DNA of 64,000 nucleotides. It comes from Escherichia sp. E4742. GTDB lineage: Bacteria > Pseudomonadota > Gammaproteobacteria > Enterobacterales > Enterobacteriaceae. The DNA is taken from NCBI RefSeq assembly GCF_005843885.1, contig NZ_CP040443.1:496001-560000 (forward strand). Direction: 5' to 3'. Of the stretch, positions 1-8,160 are shown piece by piece. A model generated the notes under the pieces. It had not been told where the DNA came from, searched no databases, and worked only from the letters and a program-made list of their open reading frames with translations. Positions within the stretch are counted from its first letter, which is position 1, and each line of letters begins with the position of its first letter. Both the position numbers and the translations under genes were made by a program.

Positions 1-492
1 TGTTGCTTCTTTGATTCCGACAATATTTTTTACTTTCGCCAGACGGCCCACCGTTTCTGGTAGCAGATCGCAACCAGTACGGGACGGCACATTATACAGA
101 ATTTGCGGCAGGTCAGTATGTTCAGCGATGGCTTTGAAATGCTGATACAGACCTTCTTGCGATGGGCGGTTGTAGTAAGGGGTCACCGTCAGGCAGCCGA
201 CGACACCGCTGTTGTTGAAACGCTGCGTTAGGTTAATGGCTTCTGTGGTGGCGTTAGCACCGGTTCCGGCAATCACCGGAATGCGCCCATCAGCCAACTC
301 CAGCGTCATCATCACGACATCGACATGCTCGTCATGGTTCAGAGTGGCGGACTCACCAGTAGTACCAACAGAAACGATCGCCGAAGTACCGCTGGCGACA
401 TGATAATCAATCAGTTTTTTTAAGCTAGCCCGACAGACATTACCTTTTTCATCCATCGGAGTAACAATCGCGACAATACTTCCCGTGAACAT
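1..492 (-). CDS. dapA: 4-hydroxy-tetrahydrodipicolinate synthase DapA (partial, N-terminal 164 residues)
   Basis: Condenses pyruvate with aspartate semialdehyde, the first committed step of lysine and meso-diaminopimelate synthesis in the cytoplasm. The reading frame starts at the ATG whose complement ends at 492 (MFTGSIVAIVTPMDEKG) and runs off the left edge, leaving 164 of the usual 292 residues. Visible landmarks are the GTTGES pyruvate-binding loop, Tyr133 in YNVPSRTG and the Schiff-base Lys161 in GIKEAT, the last residues present. gcvR is divergent across a 146-bp gap that must hold both promoters. The C-terminal half lies outside the window. Identification is essentially certain. Confidence 0.97.
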   Translation of the reverse strand, partial: MFTGSIVAIVTPMDEKGNVCRASLKKLIDYHVASGTSAIVSVGTTGESATLNHDEHVDVVMMTLELADGRIPVIAGTGANATTEAINLTQRFNNSGVVGCLTVTPYYNRPSQEGLYQHFKAIAEHTDLPQILYNVPSRTGCDLLPETVGRLAKVKNIVGIKEAT

Positions 493-638
493 GGGCCATC
501 CTCTGTGCAAACAAGTGTCTCAATGGTACGTTTGGTATGGCATTAAAAGCAAGCAAACAGAACCGTTCTGATTGTTGTATGCATGTTTTTTTTATGCTTT
601 CCTTAGGAACATCTCACCCCCTTAAAGGAATAACCAGT

Positions 639-1211
639 TTGACACTGTCATCGCAACATTATCTGGTGATCACTGCGCTGGGTGCCGATCGCCCAGGAAT
701 TGTGAATACCATCACCCGTCATGTCAGTAGTTGCGGCTGTAATATCGAAGACAGTCGCCTGGCGATGTTGGGAGAAGAGTTCACGTTTATCATGCTGCTT
801 TCCGGTTCATGGAACGCCATCACCTTGATTGAATCAACGTTACCGTTGAAAGGCGCCGAGCTGGATCTTTTAATCGTGATGAAACGAACGACCGCTCGCC
901 CACGTCCACCGATGCCCGCATCTGTCTGGGTTCAGGTCGATGTGGCGGACTCCCCGCATTTAATTGAGCGCTTCACAGCACTTTTCGACGCGCACCATAT
1001 GAACATTGCAGAACTGGTGTCACGCACGCAACCTGCTGAAAATGAAAGGGCTGCGCAGCTACATATTCAGATCACCGCCCACAGCCCGGCGTCTGCGGAC
1101 TCAGCAAATATTGAGCAAGCGTTCAAAGCACTATGTACAGAACTCAATGCGCAAGGCAGTATTAACGTCGTCAACTATTCCCAACATGATGAACAGGATG
1201 GAGTTAATTAA
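639..1211 (+). CDS. gcvR: Glycine cleavage system transcriptional repressor GcvR
   Basis: ACT-domain regulator that antagonises GcvA and so represses the gcvTHP glycine-cleavage operon when glycine is low. The 190-residue product carries two tandem ACT-like domains, at about residues 5-85 and 93-175; the first begins HYLVITALGADRPGIVN, a typical ACT ligand loop. I chose the TTG at 639 because it has a good ribosome-binding site (AAAGGA, 625-630) and gives the family length. The frame is open further upstream to 537, but that extension looks like leader DNA. The stop overlaps the bcp start by one base (TAATG), so the two genes are probably translationally coupled. Confidence 0.93.
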   Translation: MTLSSQHYLVITALGADRPGIVNTITRHVSSCGCNIEDSRLAMLGEEFTFIMLLSGSWNAITLIESTLPLKGAELDLLIVMKRTTARPRPPMPASVWVQVDVADSPHLIERFTALFDAHHMNIAELVSRTQPAENERAAQLHIQITAHSPASADSANIEQAFKALCTELNAQGSINVVNYSQHDEQDGVN

Positions 1212-1681
1212 TGAATCCACTGAAAGCCGGTGACATCGCACCGAAATTTAGCTTGCCGGACCAAGACGGAGAACAAGTTAATTTGACCGACTTCCAGGGA
1301 CAGCGTGTTCTGGTTTATTTCTACCCGAAAGCCATGACCCCCGGCTGTACCGTACAGGCCTGCGGCTTACGCGATAACATGGAAGAGTTAAAAAAAGCGG
1401 GCGTTGATGTGCTCGGTATCAGCACCGATAAACCTGAAAAACTTTCCCGTTTCGCAGATAAAGAACTGCTTAACTTTACGCTTCTGTCCGATGAAGACCA
1501 CCAGGTATGCGAACAATTCGGCGTCTGGGGCGAGAAGTCTTTCATGGGCAAAACCTACGATGGTATTCACCGTATCAGCTTCCTGATCGATGCCAACGGC
1601 AAAATCGAACACGTATTTGACGATTTCAAAACCAGCAATCACCACGACGTAGTGCTTAACTGGCTAAAAGAACACGCCTGA
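1211..1681 (+). CDS. bcp: Thioredoxin-dependent thiol peroxidase Bcp (peroxiredoxin)
   Basis: Peroxiredoxin of the BCP/PrxQ family that reduces hydrogen peroxide and organic hydroperoxides with thioredoxin as electron donor. The 156-residue protein has the thioredoxin-like AhpC/TSA fold. Peroxidatic Cys46 and resolving Cys51 are both present in the TPGCTVQACGLRD motif. The start overlaps the end of gcvR by one base, and an inverted repeat at 1699-1724 follows. The next gene is perM on the opposite strand, only 108 bp away. In K-12 as I recall it, the hyf hydrogenase-4 operon occupies this junction. Confidence 0.97.
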   Translation: MNPLKAGDIAPKFSLPDQDGEQVNLTDFQGQRVLVYFYPKAMTPGCTVQACGLRDNMEELKKAGVDVLGISTDKPEKLSRFADKELLNFTLLSDEDHQVCEQFGVWGEKSFMGKTYDGIHRISFLIDANGKIEHVFDDFKTSNHHDVVLNWLKEHA

Positions 1682-1698
1682 TTACTTTGCTCCATTCC

Positions 1699-1730
1699 GT
1701 GCTGGCTGCGCTTGCGGCCAGCACATTTCA
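1699..1730 (+). terminator. Putative terminator after bcp
   Basis: GTGCTGGC (1699-1706) and GCCAGCAC (1717-1724) form a perfect 8-bp stem with a 10-base loop. The following U-rich stretch is weak, so this is a plausible but not strong intrinsic terminator between the convergent genes bcp and perM. Confidence 0.55.
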
Positions 1731-1789
1731 CATCCGGTGATGTAAATCACGCCCTGCGACACTCGTTTCAAAGCCCTTTTCGCTGAAGA

Positions 1790-2851
1790 TTACTCTTGCG
1801 GGATTTGACCATCCGGCCAGGCATGGATTACTGCTTTGATTAGCGTTGCCAGTGGGATAGCGAAGAATACGCCCCAGAATCCCCACAGCCCGCCGAAAAT
1901 CACCACCGATAAAATAATCACCAACGGATGCAGGTTCACGGCTTCAGAGAACAACACCGGTACGAGTAAGTTACCGTCCAGCGCCTGGATAATCAGATAC
2001 ACCGCGAAGCAGCTCCAGAACTCGGTGCCAGCGCCAAACTGGAATAGCGCCACGCCGACCACCGGAATGGTCACCACGAATGCGCCAATGTACGGAATAA
2101 GCACCGAGAAACCGACCAGCACCGCCAGCAGCAGCGAATAGTTCAGCCCGAAGAGTAAGAATCCCAGCCAGGTGGCGATCCCCACCACGATCATCTCCAG
2201 TACCTTGCCACGGATGTAGTTGGTGATTTGCTGGTTCATCTCCTTCCACACCTGCCCTGCCAGTCCACGGTTGCGCGGCAGCACCCGACGAACGGCATTC
2301 AGCATTTGCTCTTTGTCTTTCAGCAGGAAGAAGACCATCAATGGCACCAGCACCAGATAGACGGCAATGGTCAGCAAACCGACCAGCGAGGCGAGGGAGA
2401 TTTTCACCACTGAATCGCCCATGGTAAGCATCCGGCTACGCATATTGTCAGCCATCGCATCAATAATGCCCGCGTCCATCAACGCCGGATAGCGGCGCGG
2501 CAACGTGGCGGCAAAATCAGAAAGCTTATTGAGCATGCCCGGCATATCGCGGATTAAATAAATGCCCTGTTGCCAGGCGATAGGCATGACCACAAATGCC
2601 ATCAGTAGCAGGATGCCAACAAACAGGACCAGCACAATCGACGTCGCCCAACGGCGGGAACAGCCAATAGATTGCAGGCGCACAGTGGGCCATTCCAGCA
2701 AATAGGCCAGCACAATAGCCACCAGCAACGGCGCGAGTAATCCACTAAAGAAAAAGATAATGCCAAAACCGGCAACTAAAATAACCAGCAAGGCAATCGC
2801 TTCCGGGTCGCTAAAACGGCGGCGATACCATTGCATCAACATTTCGAGCAT
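1790..2851 (-). CDS. perM: Inner-membrane AI-2E family transporter PerM
   Basis: Polytopic inner-membrane protein of the AI-2E/UPF0118 family. Members are described as exporters or permeases, but the substrate of this one is not established. The 353 residues contain about seven to eight hydrophobic segments. Two lie at residues 20-50 and one at 70-95. A long loop (about 100-150) follows, and a C-terminal hydrophobic block starts near residue 210 with glycine- and proline-rich motifs (SVLIPYIGAFV, FGGLWGFWGVFFAIPLA) typical of the family. Length and sequence match the E. coli protein. It is divergent from bepA, with 212 bp between the starts, and convergent with bcp. Confidence 0.92.
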   Translation of the reverse strand: MLEMLMQWYRRRFSDPEAIALLVILVAGFGIIFFFSGLLAPLLVAIVLAYLLEWPTVRLQSIGCSRRWATSIVLVLFVGILLLMAFVVMPIAWQQGIYLIRDMPGMLNKLSDFAATLPRRYPALMDAGIIDAMADNMRSRMLTMGDSVVKISLASLVGLLTIAVYLVLVPLMVFFLLKDKEQMLNAVRRVLPRNRGLAGQVWKEMNQQITNYIRGKVLEMIVVGIATWLGFLLFGLNYSLLLAVLVGFSVLIPYIGAFVVTIPVVGVALFQFGAGTEFWSCFAVYLIIQALDGNLLVPVLFSEAVNLHPLVIILSVVIFGGLWGFWGVFFAIPLATLIKAVIHAWPDGQIPQE

Positions 2852-3063
2852 AAAGACCTTCCCTGAACCTCAAGAGGGGGATTGCGATCCGCAATTGTAT
2901 CGAAATGTCACAAAAAAGACTTCGCTTTTTATGACGGATTAAGGAAACTGAAAAGCCATTTGAGTGGGCTAGTCTTCACCGTTACACTCAAAGGCGGCGC
3001 GGTGGGAACGATATTTCACAGTATCGGTCAAATGACTATCTCCAGAAATACAGGACAGAGGTT

Positions 3064-4527
3064 ATGTTCAGGCAGTTGAAAAAAAACCTGGTTGCTACCC
3101 TCATTGCTGCTGTGACCCTCGGTCAGGTAGCCCCGGCGTTTGCCGACAGCGCAGACACCTTGCCGGATATGGGAACCTCCGCAGGAAGCACACTTTCCAT
3201 TGGTCAGGAAATGCAGATGGGCGACTATTATGTTCGCCAGTTACGCGGCAGCGCGCCGTTAATTAATGATCCGCTATTAACGCAATACATTAACTCGCTG
3301 GGGATGCGTCTGGTTTCGCATGCCAATTCAGTTAAGACGCCATTCCATTTCTTTCTGATCAATAACGACGAAATTAACGCCTTTGCTTTCTTTGGCGGCA
3401 ACGTAGTGCTGCATTCAGCCCTGTTCCGTTATTCCGATAACGAAAGCCAACTGGCTTCGGTTATGGCGCATGAAATCTCCCACGTCACCCAGCGCCACCT
3501 GGCGCGAGCGATGGAAGATCAGCAACGTAGCGCACCACTCACCTGGGTCGGGGCGTTAGGTTCTATTTTACTGGCGATGGCCAGCCCGCAGGCGGGAATG
3601 GCAGCGCTGACCGGTACGCTGGCGGGAACACGCCAGGGGATGATCAGCTTCACCCAGCAAAACGAACAGGAAGCAGACCGCATTGGGATTCAGGTGCTGC
3701 AACGCTCGGGGTTCGATCCGCAGGCGATGCCGACCTTCCTCGAAAAATTGCTCGATCAGGCGCGTTACTCTTCGCGTCCGCCGGAAATTTTGCTGACTCA
3801 CCCGTTGCCGGAAAGCCGTCTGGCTGATGCTCGTAACCGTGCTAATCAGATGCGCCCGATGGTGGTGCAGTCGTCGGAGGATTTCTATCTGGCGAAAGCG
3901 CGCACACTGGGGATGTACAATTCCGGACGTAATCAGCTCACCAGTGATTTGCTGGATGAATGGGCGAAAGGTAACGTTCGTCAGCAACGGGCGGCGCAAT
4001 ATGGTCGTGCTTTACAGGCGATGGAAGCCAATAAATTCGATGAAGCACGGAAAACGCTTCAGCCATTATTAGCGGCAGAACCGGCTAATGCATGGTTTCT
4101 CGATCTGGCAACCGATATTGACCTTGGGCAACACAAAGCCAATGACGCGATCAATAGGCTGAAAAATGCCCGCGATTTACGCACCAGTCCGGTGTTGCAG
4201 CTCAACCTGGCAAACGCGTATCTGCAAGGCGGTCAACCGCAGGAAGCGGCCAATATTCTGAATCGCTATACTTTTAATAATAAAGATGACAGCAATGGCT
4301 GGGATTTGCTGGCACAGGCGGAGGCCGCGCTAAATAACCGCGATCAGGAACTGGCAGCGCGAGCAGAAGGTTATGCGCTGGCCGGGCGACTCGACCAGGC
4401 CATTTCTCTGTTAAGTAGCGCAAGTTCGCAGGTGAAATTAGGCAGCCTACAACAAGCGCGTTACGATGCGCGCATCGACCAGTTGCGCCAGTTGCAGGAA
4501 CGCTTTAAGCCTTATACCAAGATGTAA
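3064..4527 (+). CDS. bepA: Periplasmic M48 metalloprotease/chaperone BepA
   Basis: Helps assemble outer-membrane proteins, notably LptD, and degrades misassembled or BamA-associated substrates. The 487-residue precursor begins with a signal peptide ending near AFA-DS (residue 27). The zinc-protease motif HEISH starts at residue 136, with the third-ligand region EQEADRIG at about 201-208. The C-terminal third (about 310-480) consists of TPR repeats that contact the Bam and Lpt complexes. The ATG is preceded by AGGA eight bases upstream. yfgD follows after 20 bp on the same strand. BamB, another part of the same outer-membrane assembly pathway, is encoded 31 kb away in this window. Confidence 0.96.
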   Translation: MFRQLKKNLVATLIAAVTLGQVAPAFADSADTLPDMGTSAGSTLSIGQEMQMGDYYVRQLRGSAPLINDPLLTQYINSLGMRLVSHANSVKTPFHFFLINNDEINAFAFFGGNVVLHSALFRYSDNESQLASVMAHEISHVTQRHLARAMEDQQRSAPLTWVGALGSILLAMASPQAGMAALTGTLAGTRQGMISFTQQNEQEADRIGIQVLQRSGFDPQAMPTFLEKLLDQARYSSRPPEILLTHPLPESRLADARNRANQMRPMVVQSSEDFYLAKARTLGMYNSGRNQLTSDLLDEWAKGNVRQQRAAQYGRALQAMEANKFDEARKTLQPLLAAEPANAWFLDLATDIDLGQHKANDAINRLKNARDLRTSPVLQLNLANAYLQGGQPQEAANILNRYTFNNKDDSNGWDLLAQAEAALNNRDQELAARAEGYALAGRLDQAISLLSSASSQVKLGSLQQARYDARIDQLRQLQERFKPYTKM

Positions 4528-4547
4528 TTCGCATTAAAGGAAGAACA

Positions 4548-4907
4548 ATGACCAAACAGGTAAAAATCTACCACAACCCACGCTGCTCAAAGAGCCGTGA
4601 AACGCTGAACCTGCTGAAAGAAAATGGTGTAGAGCCGGAAGTAGTGCTCTATCTTGAGACACCCGCCGATGCGGCAACGCTACGTAATTTGCTGAAAATG
4701 TTGGGTATGAATAGCGCCCGTGAACTGATGCGCCAGAAAGAGGATCTTTATAAAGAGCTGAATCTTGCAGACAGTTCGCTTAGCGAAGAAGTGCTGATTC
4801 AGGCGATGGTGGATAATCCGAAGCTGATGGAACGCCCGATTGTGGTCGTGAATGGCAAAGCGCGTATTGGTCGCCCGCCGGAGCAAGTGCTGGAAATCGT
4901 TGGTTAA
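4548..4907 (+). CDS. yfgD: ArsC-family arsenate-reductase-like protein YfgD
   Basis: Thioredoxin-fold protein of the ArsC/Spx superfamily, 119 residues. Cys13 in HNPRCSKSRETL sits where the catalytic cysteine of glutaredoxin-dependent arsenate reductases lies, and the RPIVV...ARIGRPPE segment near the C-terminus carries the family arginines. No arsR or arsB genes are nearby, so this is a chromosomal orphan paralogue. Arsenate reduction is inferred from family only. The gene lies 20 bp after bepA with its own ribosome-binding site (AAGGAAGA), which suggests co-transcription. Confidence 0.9.
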   Translation: MTKQVKIYHNPRCSKSRETLNLLKENGVEPEVVLYLETPADAATLRNLLKMLGMNSARELMRQKEDLYKELNLADSSLSEEVLIQAMVDNPKLMERPIVVVNGKARIGRPPEQVLEIVG

Positions 4908-4936
4908 GATGTACCCCTTCGGTAGCTAAGGCATAT

Positions 4937-5030
4937 TGCCGGATGCGACGCTTGCCGCGTCTTATCCGGCCTACAAATACAATGAACTTGATTCGAGTAG
5001 GTCGGATAAGGCGCTCGCGCCGCATCCGAC
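4937..5030. repeat. REP/BIME element between yfgD and hda
   Basis: Two oppositely oriented REP sequences lie at 4937-4974 (GCCGGATGCG...TTATCCGGCCTAC) and 4997-5030 (GTAGGTCGGATAAGGCG...GCATCCGAC), separated by an AT-rich spacer. This is the classic arrangement between convergent genes in E. coli. It may stabilise 3' ends or bind gyrase or IHF, depending on BIME class. Confidence 0.9.
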
Positions 5031-5044
5031 AATAAACGTCCTGT

Positions 5045-5746
5045 CTACAGCTTCAGGATCTCTTTCACAAACGGAATGGTCAACTTACGTTGTGCCGTAA
5101 TCGATGCGCGATCCAGCTGATCCAACGTCATAAATAGCGTGCGCATCTCTCTGTCGAGCCGCTTCAGCAAGAAACGTCCCACATCTTCCGGCAGTTCAAA
5201 ACCACGCAAACGGGCGCGTAACTGTAATGCCTGCAATTTGTCTTCATCAGAAAGTGGCTGCAACTTGTAGATTTGCCCCCAGTCGAGACGTGACGCAAGA
5301 TCCGGTAACCCCAGATTCAACTGACGAGGTGGACGATCACCAGTGATCAGCAACCGTGTTTTACCTGACTCCAGAATCCGATTGTAGAGATCGAAAATCG
5401 CCATCTCCCACAACTCATCGCCAGCAATACACTCAATATTGTCGATGCAAACCAGCGACAGTTGTTCCATACCATCGAGCACTTCCGGAACAAACCAGGT
5501 GCGTTTATCCAGCGGGACATAACCTACCGCATCGCCACGCTGCGACAATTCCGCGCAAGCCGCGTGCAGCAGATGGCTGCGCCCCGCGCCTTCGCGTGCC
5601 CAGAGATAGATGTAACCGCTATGTTCCTGACGCAGCACGTTTTTCATCGCGGCCAGTAAAGAGGAGTTATCCCCCGGCCAGAAACTTGCAAAGGTTTCGT
5701 CGTCAGGAAGATAAAGTGGCAAAGAGAGCTGTGCCGGTGTGTTCAG
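5045..5746 (-). CDS. hda: DnaA inactivator Hda (regulatory inactivation of DnaA)
   Basis: AAA+ protein that, with the DNA-loaded sliding clamp, stimulates hydrolysis of DnaA-bound ATP and prevents over-initiation of replication. The chosen start is a CTG at 5746, giving the known 233-residue form. It is preceded by a TTGAGGT ribosome-binding site, whereas the upstream GTG at 5770 has none. The clamp-binding motif QLSLPL is then at residues 6-11. A degenerate Walker A (REGAGRSH), a Walker B-like VCIDNIEC and a SRLDWG sensor segment follow. The gene lies downstream of uraA on the same strand with a 95-bp gap. An unusual start codon keeps expression low, which suits a regulator. Confidence 0.93.
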   Translation of the reverse strand: MNTPAQLSLPLYLPDDETFASFWPGDNSSLLAAMKNVLRQEHSGYIYLWAREGAGRSHLLHAACAELSQRGDAVGYVPLDKRTWFVPEVLDGMEQLSLVCIDNIECIAGDELWEMAIFDLYNRILESGKTRLLITGDRPPRQLNLGLPDLASRLDWGQIYKLQPLSDEDKLQALQLRARLRGFELPEDVGRFLLKRLDREMRTLFMTLDQLDRASITAQRKLTIPFVKEILKL

Positions 5747-5841
5747 AGATACCTCAACCAGGGATTTCACAAAATCACGAGAAGTTTACCACAGAATTCC
5801 ATCATGTTTGAACCGGGCAGCATTACTGCCCGGCCGCGACA

Positions 5842-7131
5842 TTATTTTTCTGTTATATCGGCGTCTTCTGCATCCAACACCACTTCTTCCGGACGGAGCA
5901 CGCTAATCAATTTAAAGATCAGACTTAAGCCAATGCCGACGATGGTCGCCAACGCCATACCTTTCAGCTCTGCCGCACCGATGTTTACCTTCGCGCCGCT
6001 GACGCCGATGATCAGGATCACGGAAGTCAGGATCAAGTTCTGTGCTTTGTTGTAGTCCACTTTCGATTCAATAAGTACACGAATACCAGAAGCGCCGATG
6101 ACACCGTAAAGCAGCAGCGAAACGCCGCCCATCACCGGCAGTGGGATCATCTGGATAGCAGCAGCCAGTTTACCAACACAGGAGAGCAGAATGGCGAAGA
6201 TCGCCGCACCACCGATTACCCAGGTACTGTAGACGCGGGTGATCGCCATAACGCCGATGTTTTCCCCGTAAGTGGTGTTTGGCGTGGAACCAAAGAACCC
6301 GGAGATAACGGTCGACAGGCCGTTAGCGAACATGGAACGGTGCAGGCCCGGATCGCGCAGCAGATCTTTTTTCACGATGTTAGCCGTTACCACCAGATGC
6401 CCCACGTGTTCGGCAATAACCACCAGCGCCGCAGGCAGAATGGTCAAAATGGCAAACCACTCAAAGCGCGGCGTGTAAAAGGTCGGCAGAGCAAACCAGT
6501 GAGCGTTAATAATCGGCGTGGTATCGACAATACCCATTGCGAAGGAGAGCGCGTACCCCACCAACACGCCAATCAAAATCGGGATAATCGCCAGGAAACC
6601 GCGGAACAGAACGGAACCTAAAACCGTAACCGCAAGGGTAGTAATGGAGATAATGATGGTTTTGGAATCTGGCGTTTGCCCTTCAGCCGGGAGTAAGCCA
6701 GCCATGCCAGCGGCCACGCCCGCCAGCTCCAGACCGATGACAGCAACGATTGCCCCCATTGCCGCTGGAGGAAACAGCACATCCAGCCAGCCAGTCCCTG
6801 CTTTCTTCACAATAAAAGAAACCAGACAGAACAGCACGCCGCACATAATAAAGCCGCCCAGCGCGACTTCATAACCCAACGGCAACAGCAATAACACCGG
6901 AGAAATAAAGGCAAAGCTCGAACCAAGATAAGCCGGGATTTTCCCTTTACAGATGAAGAGATACAGCAGCGTTCCGATACCGTTAAATAACAGTACGGTC
7001 GCCGGGTTGATATGAAATAAGACGGGCACCAGGACGGTTGCACCAAACATGGCGAACAAATGTTGTAAACTAAGCGGGATTGTCTGTAAAAGTGGCGGTC
7101 TTTCACTCACCCCGATAGCACGGCGCGTCAT
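5842..7131 (-). CDS. uraA: Uracil permease UraA
   Basis: Proton-coupled uracil importer of the NCS2 nucleobase/ascorbate transporter family, in the inner membrane. The 429-residue protein is almost entirely hydrophobic, with about 14 membrane segments, and carries NCS2 signature regions (VIAEHVGHLVVTANIVKKDLL; GFFGSTPNTTYGENIGVMAI). It is the second gene of the upp-uraA operon: imported uracil is converted to UMP by Upp. A strong hairpin with a T tract separates the two genes (7181-7203), so uraA probably depends partly on read-through. UTP-dependent control at the upp promoter should govern both. Confidence 0.97.
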   Translation of the reverse strand: MTRRAIGVSERPPLLQTIPLSLQHLFAMFGATVLVPVLFHINPATVLLFNGIGTLLYLFICKGKIPAYLGSSFAFISPVLLLLPLGYEVALGGFIMCGVLFCLVSFIVKKAGTGWLDVLFPPAAMGAIVAVIGLELAGVAAGMAGLLPAEGQTPDSKTIIISITTLAVTVLGSVLFRGFLAIIPILIGVLVGYALSFAMGIVDTTPIINAHWFALPTFYTPRFEWFAILTILPAALVVIAEHVGHLVVTANIVKKDLLRDPGLHRSMFANGLSTVISGFFGSTPNTTYGENIGVMAITRVYSTWVIGGAAIFAILLSCVGKLAAAIQMIPLPVMGGVSLLLYGVIGASGIRVLIESKVDYNKAQNLILTSVILIIGVSGAKVNIGAAELKGMALATIVGIGLSLIFKLISVLRPEEVVLDAEDADITEK

Positions 7132-7173
7132 AGTATTATCCTCTGTATATTATGTGTTATAGGCGCTTTACTC

Positions 7174-7203
7174 AAAAAAAAGCCGACTCTTAAAGTCGGC
7201 TTT
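7174..7203 (-). terminator. Intrinsic terminator between upp and uraA
   Basis: On the minus strand an 8-bp stem (AGCCGACT at 7181-7188 pairing with AGTCGGCT at 7194-7201, 5-base loop) is followed by a run of eight U. It lies after upp and before uraA, so it probably reduces uraA expression relative to upp. Confidence 0.85.
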
Positions 7204-7219
7204 AATTATTTTTTATTCG

Positions 7220-7846
7220 TTATTTCGTACCAAAGATTTTATCACCAGCATCGCCGAGGCCCGGGATAATGTATCCGTGCTCATTCAGCCCCTGGTCAAT
7301 CGATGCGGTATACAGCTCGACGTCCGGATGCGCTTTTTCCAGCGCAGCGATACCTTCTGGCGCAGCCACCAGCACCAGCACTTTAATGCTGCTGCAGCCC
7401 GCTTTTTTCAGCAGGTCGATGGTCGCGATAACGGAACCACCGGTTGCCAACATTGGGTCAACGATCAGCGCCATACGCTCATCGATGTTAGAAACCAGTT
7501 TCTGGAAGTACGGTACCGGCTCCAGTGTTTCTTCATCACGGTACATACCGACTACGCTGATGCGCGCGCTCGGAACGTTTTCCAGAACACCGTCCATCAT
7601 CCCCAGACCCGCACGCAGAATTGGCACCACGGTAATTTTCTTACCTTTGATCTGGTCGATTTCTACCGGGCCGTTCCAGCCTTCGATAGTGACTTTTTCC
7701 GTTTCAAGGTCGGCGGTCGCTTCGTAAGTCAGCAGGCTACCCACTTCGGAAGCGAGTTCGCGAAAGCGCTTGGTGCTGATATCTTGCTCACGCATCAGTC
7801 CCAGCTTGTGTTTGACGAGTGGGTGTTTGACTTCCACGATCTTCAT
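7220..7846 (-). CDS. upp: Uracil phosphoribosyltransferase Upp
   Basis: Salvages uracil by transferring it to PRPP, giving UMP and pyrophosphate. The 208-residue protein is a type I phosphoribosyltransferase with the PRPP-binding motif VDPMLATGGS at about residues 128-137. The uracil-binding C-terminal loop GYIIPGLGDAGDKIFGTK is intact. The ATG follows a good ribosome-binding site (AAAGGAGAAAG). It is the promoter-proximal gene of upp-uraA and divergent from purM across a 314-bp region that holds both promoters. Initiation at the upp promoter is UTP-sensitive (see the promoter entry). Confidence 0.98.
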   Translation of the reverse strand: MKIVEVKHPLVKHKLGLMREQDISTKRFRELASEVGSLLTYEATADLETEKVTIEGWNGPVEIDQIKGKKITVVPILRAGLGMMDGVLENVPSARISVVGMYRDEETLEPVPYFQKLVSNIDERMALIVDPMLATGGSVIATIDLLKKAGCSSIKVLVLVAAPEGIAALEKAHPDVELYTASIDQGLNEHGYIIPGLGDAGDKIFGTK

Positions 7847-7870
7847 ACTCTTTCTCCTTTGAGGGCAGCC

Positions 7871-7915
7871 ACAAAAAAAATCGACGGATTATACCGCCTT
7901 TTTTTAAGGCGGCAA
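7871..7915 (-). promoter_or_regulatory. upp promoter with UTP-sensitive T tract
   Basis: On the minus strand a perfect -10 TATAAT (complement 7888-7893) lies 16 bp from a -35-like TTGCCG (complement 7910-7915). Just downstream the initially transcribed strand reads GA followed by eight T and then G (complement 7872-7882). This is the documented upp start region, where high UTP causes reiterative U addition and abortive initiation. The spacer also contains the inverted repeat CCGCC...GGCGG (7894-7912). Confidence 0.85.
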
Positions 7916-8081
7916 TATAATTTTCGTTGACTTTAGGCAAACCAACAACTGTTTGATAAAAAAATCACTTCACATTCAAATGGTTATTTATTTCCATTAT
8001 CTCACAATACAATCATTCAATACGTTTATTTATGCGCTACTACGCTGCCTGGTAGGCAGAAAAAGGTTATGTAAAGCAGTC

Positions 8082-8097
8082 TCGCAAACGTTTGCTT
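8082..8097 (+). promoter_or_regulatory. PurR operator of purMN
   Basis: The perfect palindrome GCAAACGTTTGC at 8084-8095 matches the core of the PurR consensus. It lies immediately upstream of a TTAGAAT-like -10 (about 8103-8109) and about 65 bp before the purM start, the expected place for purine repression. Confidence 0.92.
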
Positions 8098-8160
8098 TCC
8101 CTGTTAGAATTGCGCCGAATTTTATTTTTCTACCGCAAGTAACGCGTGGGGACCCAAGCA

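Noticed and set aside
537..638. N-terminal extension of gcvR
   Set aside because: The TTG at 639 has a good ribosome-binding site and gives the known 190-residue protein; the extension covers leader DNA.
2940..2985. A sigma-E promoter for bepA (GGAAACT near 2943)
   Set aside because: The only possible -10 partner is about 22 bp away, too far for the sigma-E consensus.
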